A DNA stretch of 64,000 bases from Pseudoalteromonas sp. MSK9-3 (lineage in GTDB: Bacteria; Pseudomonadota; Gammaproteobacteria; Enterobacterales; Alteromonadaceae), in NCBI RefSeq assembly GCF_003590335.1, contig NZ_MIET01000070.1, positions 186,001 to 250,000 of the forward strand, written 5' to 3'. The notes under the pieces were generated by a model that was not told the origin of the DNA, made no database searches, and saw nothing but the letters and a program-made list of their open reading frames with translations. Position numbers and translations under genes: made by a program. How positions within the stretch are numbered: the first letter of the stretch is position 1; each line of letters opens with the position of its first letter. Of the stretch, positions 63,671-64,000 are shown piece after piece.

Positions 63671-63709
63671 AAAAAAAGAGTTGATACGCACATAGGTACG
63701 TAGCAACTC
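63671..63709 (-). terminator. Intrinsic terminator of the cytochrome c peroxidase-like gene
   Basis: On the minus strand GAGTTGCTACG, a ten-base loop and CGTATCAACTC (one mismatch) are followed by seven U residues, 27 bp after the stop at 63736. Confidence 0.9.
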
Positions 63710-63735
63710 ATTAATGGTTGGGAGGTGTAAACTGG

Positions 63736-64000
63736 TTAGGGTGTAAAGCGTGCCCTTAGCTGTAAGTTGTCGGGGTCATTGCTTGAATCGCTTGGTACCC
63801 ATTGCTGAATACAGTCAGTATCTGTGGCGCAGTGATCCGTGAGTGCGTGTAAAAATGCAACCACGTCTTGCTGTTGCTCTGCATTTAAAATGGGTTTTAC
63901 AAACCGTGAACGCTCAAAGCGGTTTAATGCAGCTTGGCTATTTTGTTGTGCTTGGTCGTTTAATTCATCACAGTTCTCGTTATCGGCAAATTGTGGTAAT
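63736..64000 (-). CDS. C-terminus of a cytochrome c peroxidase/MauG-like protein, cut by window
   Basis: The last 87 or so residues of a minus-strand frame entering from the right end. The sequence RFVKPILNAEQQQDVVAFLH, then ALTDHCATDTDCIQQWVP, is the usual end of di-haem cytochrome c peroxidase-like proteins (...DVVAFL.ALTD.C..D..C). The haem-binding CxxCH motifs would be outside the window. Presumed periplasmic electron transfer or peroxide reduction; the subfamily cannot be set from this piece. Confidence 0.65.
   Translation of the reverse strand, partial: LPQFADNENCDELNDQAQQNSQAALNRFERSRFVKPILNAEQQQDVVAFLHALTDHCATDTDCIQQWVPSDSSNDPDNLQLRARFTP

Overview
The window looks like chromosome from a marine gammaproteobacterium of the Alteromonadales, most likely Pseudoalteromonas or a close relative. 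The basis is moderate to low G+C, a large secreted chitin-degradation cluster, a TonB receptor next to a two-component system, GlyGly-CTERM-like and LruC-domain secreted proteins, and many soluble or membrane signalling proteins. This assignment is inference; no rRNA or tRNA gene was seen.

Layout. 1-9.4 kb holds ordinary genes: a truncated glycosyltransferase coupled to a LacI regulator, a secreted S9 peptidase, an RhtA-type exporter, a BMT5-like methyltransferase with an added zinc finger, a soluble chemoreceptor with a CZB domain, a diguanylate cyclase and a DUF3429 protein. 9.6-12.5 kb holds ahpC-ahpF and a DM13 protein. 13-23.4 kb is a four-gene co-directional chitin cluster: GH18 chitinase, AA10 LPMO, second GH18 chitinase and an M4 metalloprotease. 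All four are exported and together carry eight CBM5/12 chitin-binding modules. 23.5-28.9 kb has a TonB receptor with a likely Fur box, a sensor kinase/response regulator pair and a CE2-type esterase. 28.9-31.6 kb has an NfeD/SPFH pair, a small leader-type peptide and nudB. 32.4-39.2 kb has secreted or surface proteins.

From 35 to 61 kb the intergenic space is filled with several dozen copies of short palindromes in ten clusters. Two higher-order tandem arrays have a period near 200 bp. A GIY-YIG nuclease gene sits between two clusters. A defence-like island lies among the repeats at 43.8-52.1 kb: a methyltransferase and an HNH protein, a convergent PLD-helicase-DUF3427 protein, and a compact Zorya type II-like operon (ZorA, ZorB, HNH protein). 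The Zorya-like operon is bracketed by a roughly 116-bp direct repeat that contains the 5' end of the helicase gene.

52.6-64 kb holds two more short peptides with a leader resembling the one at 30.7 kb, a Zur-box-preceded COG0523 GTPase, an erythromycin-esterase-like protein, a Calx-beta protein, a TPR-like protein, a dGTPase split by a frameshift at a slippery A-run, and the end of a cytochrome c peroxidase-like gene.

The strongest candidates for new biology are the three leader-peptide genes, the compact Zorya-like cassette with its flanking duplication, the neighbouring MTase/HNH/helicase cassette, the palindrome family with its embedded GIY-YIG gene, and the dGTPase frameshift.
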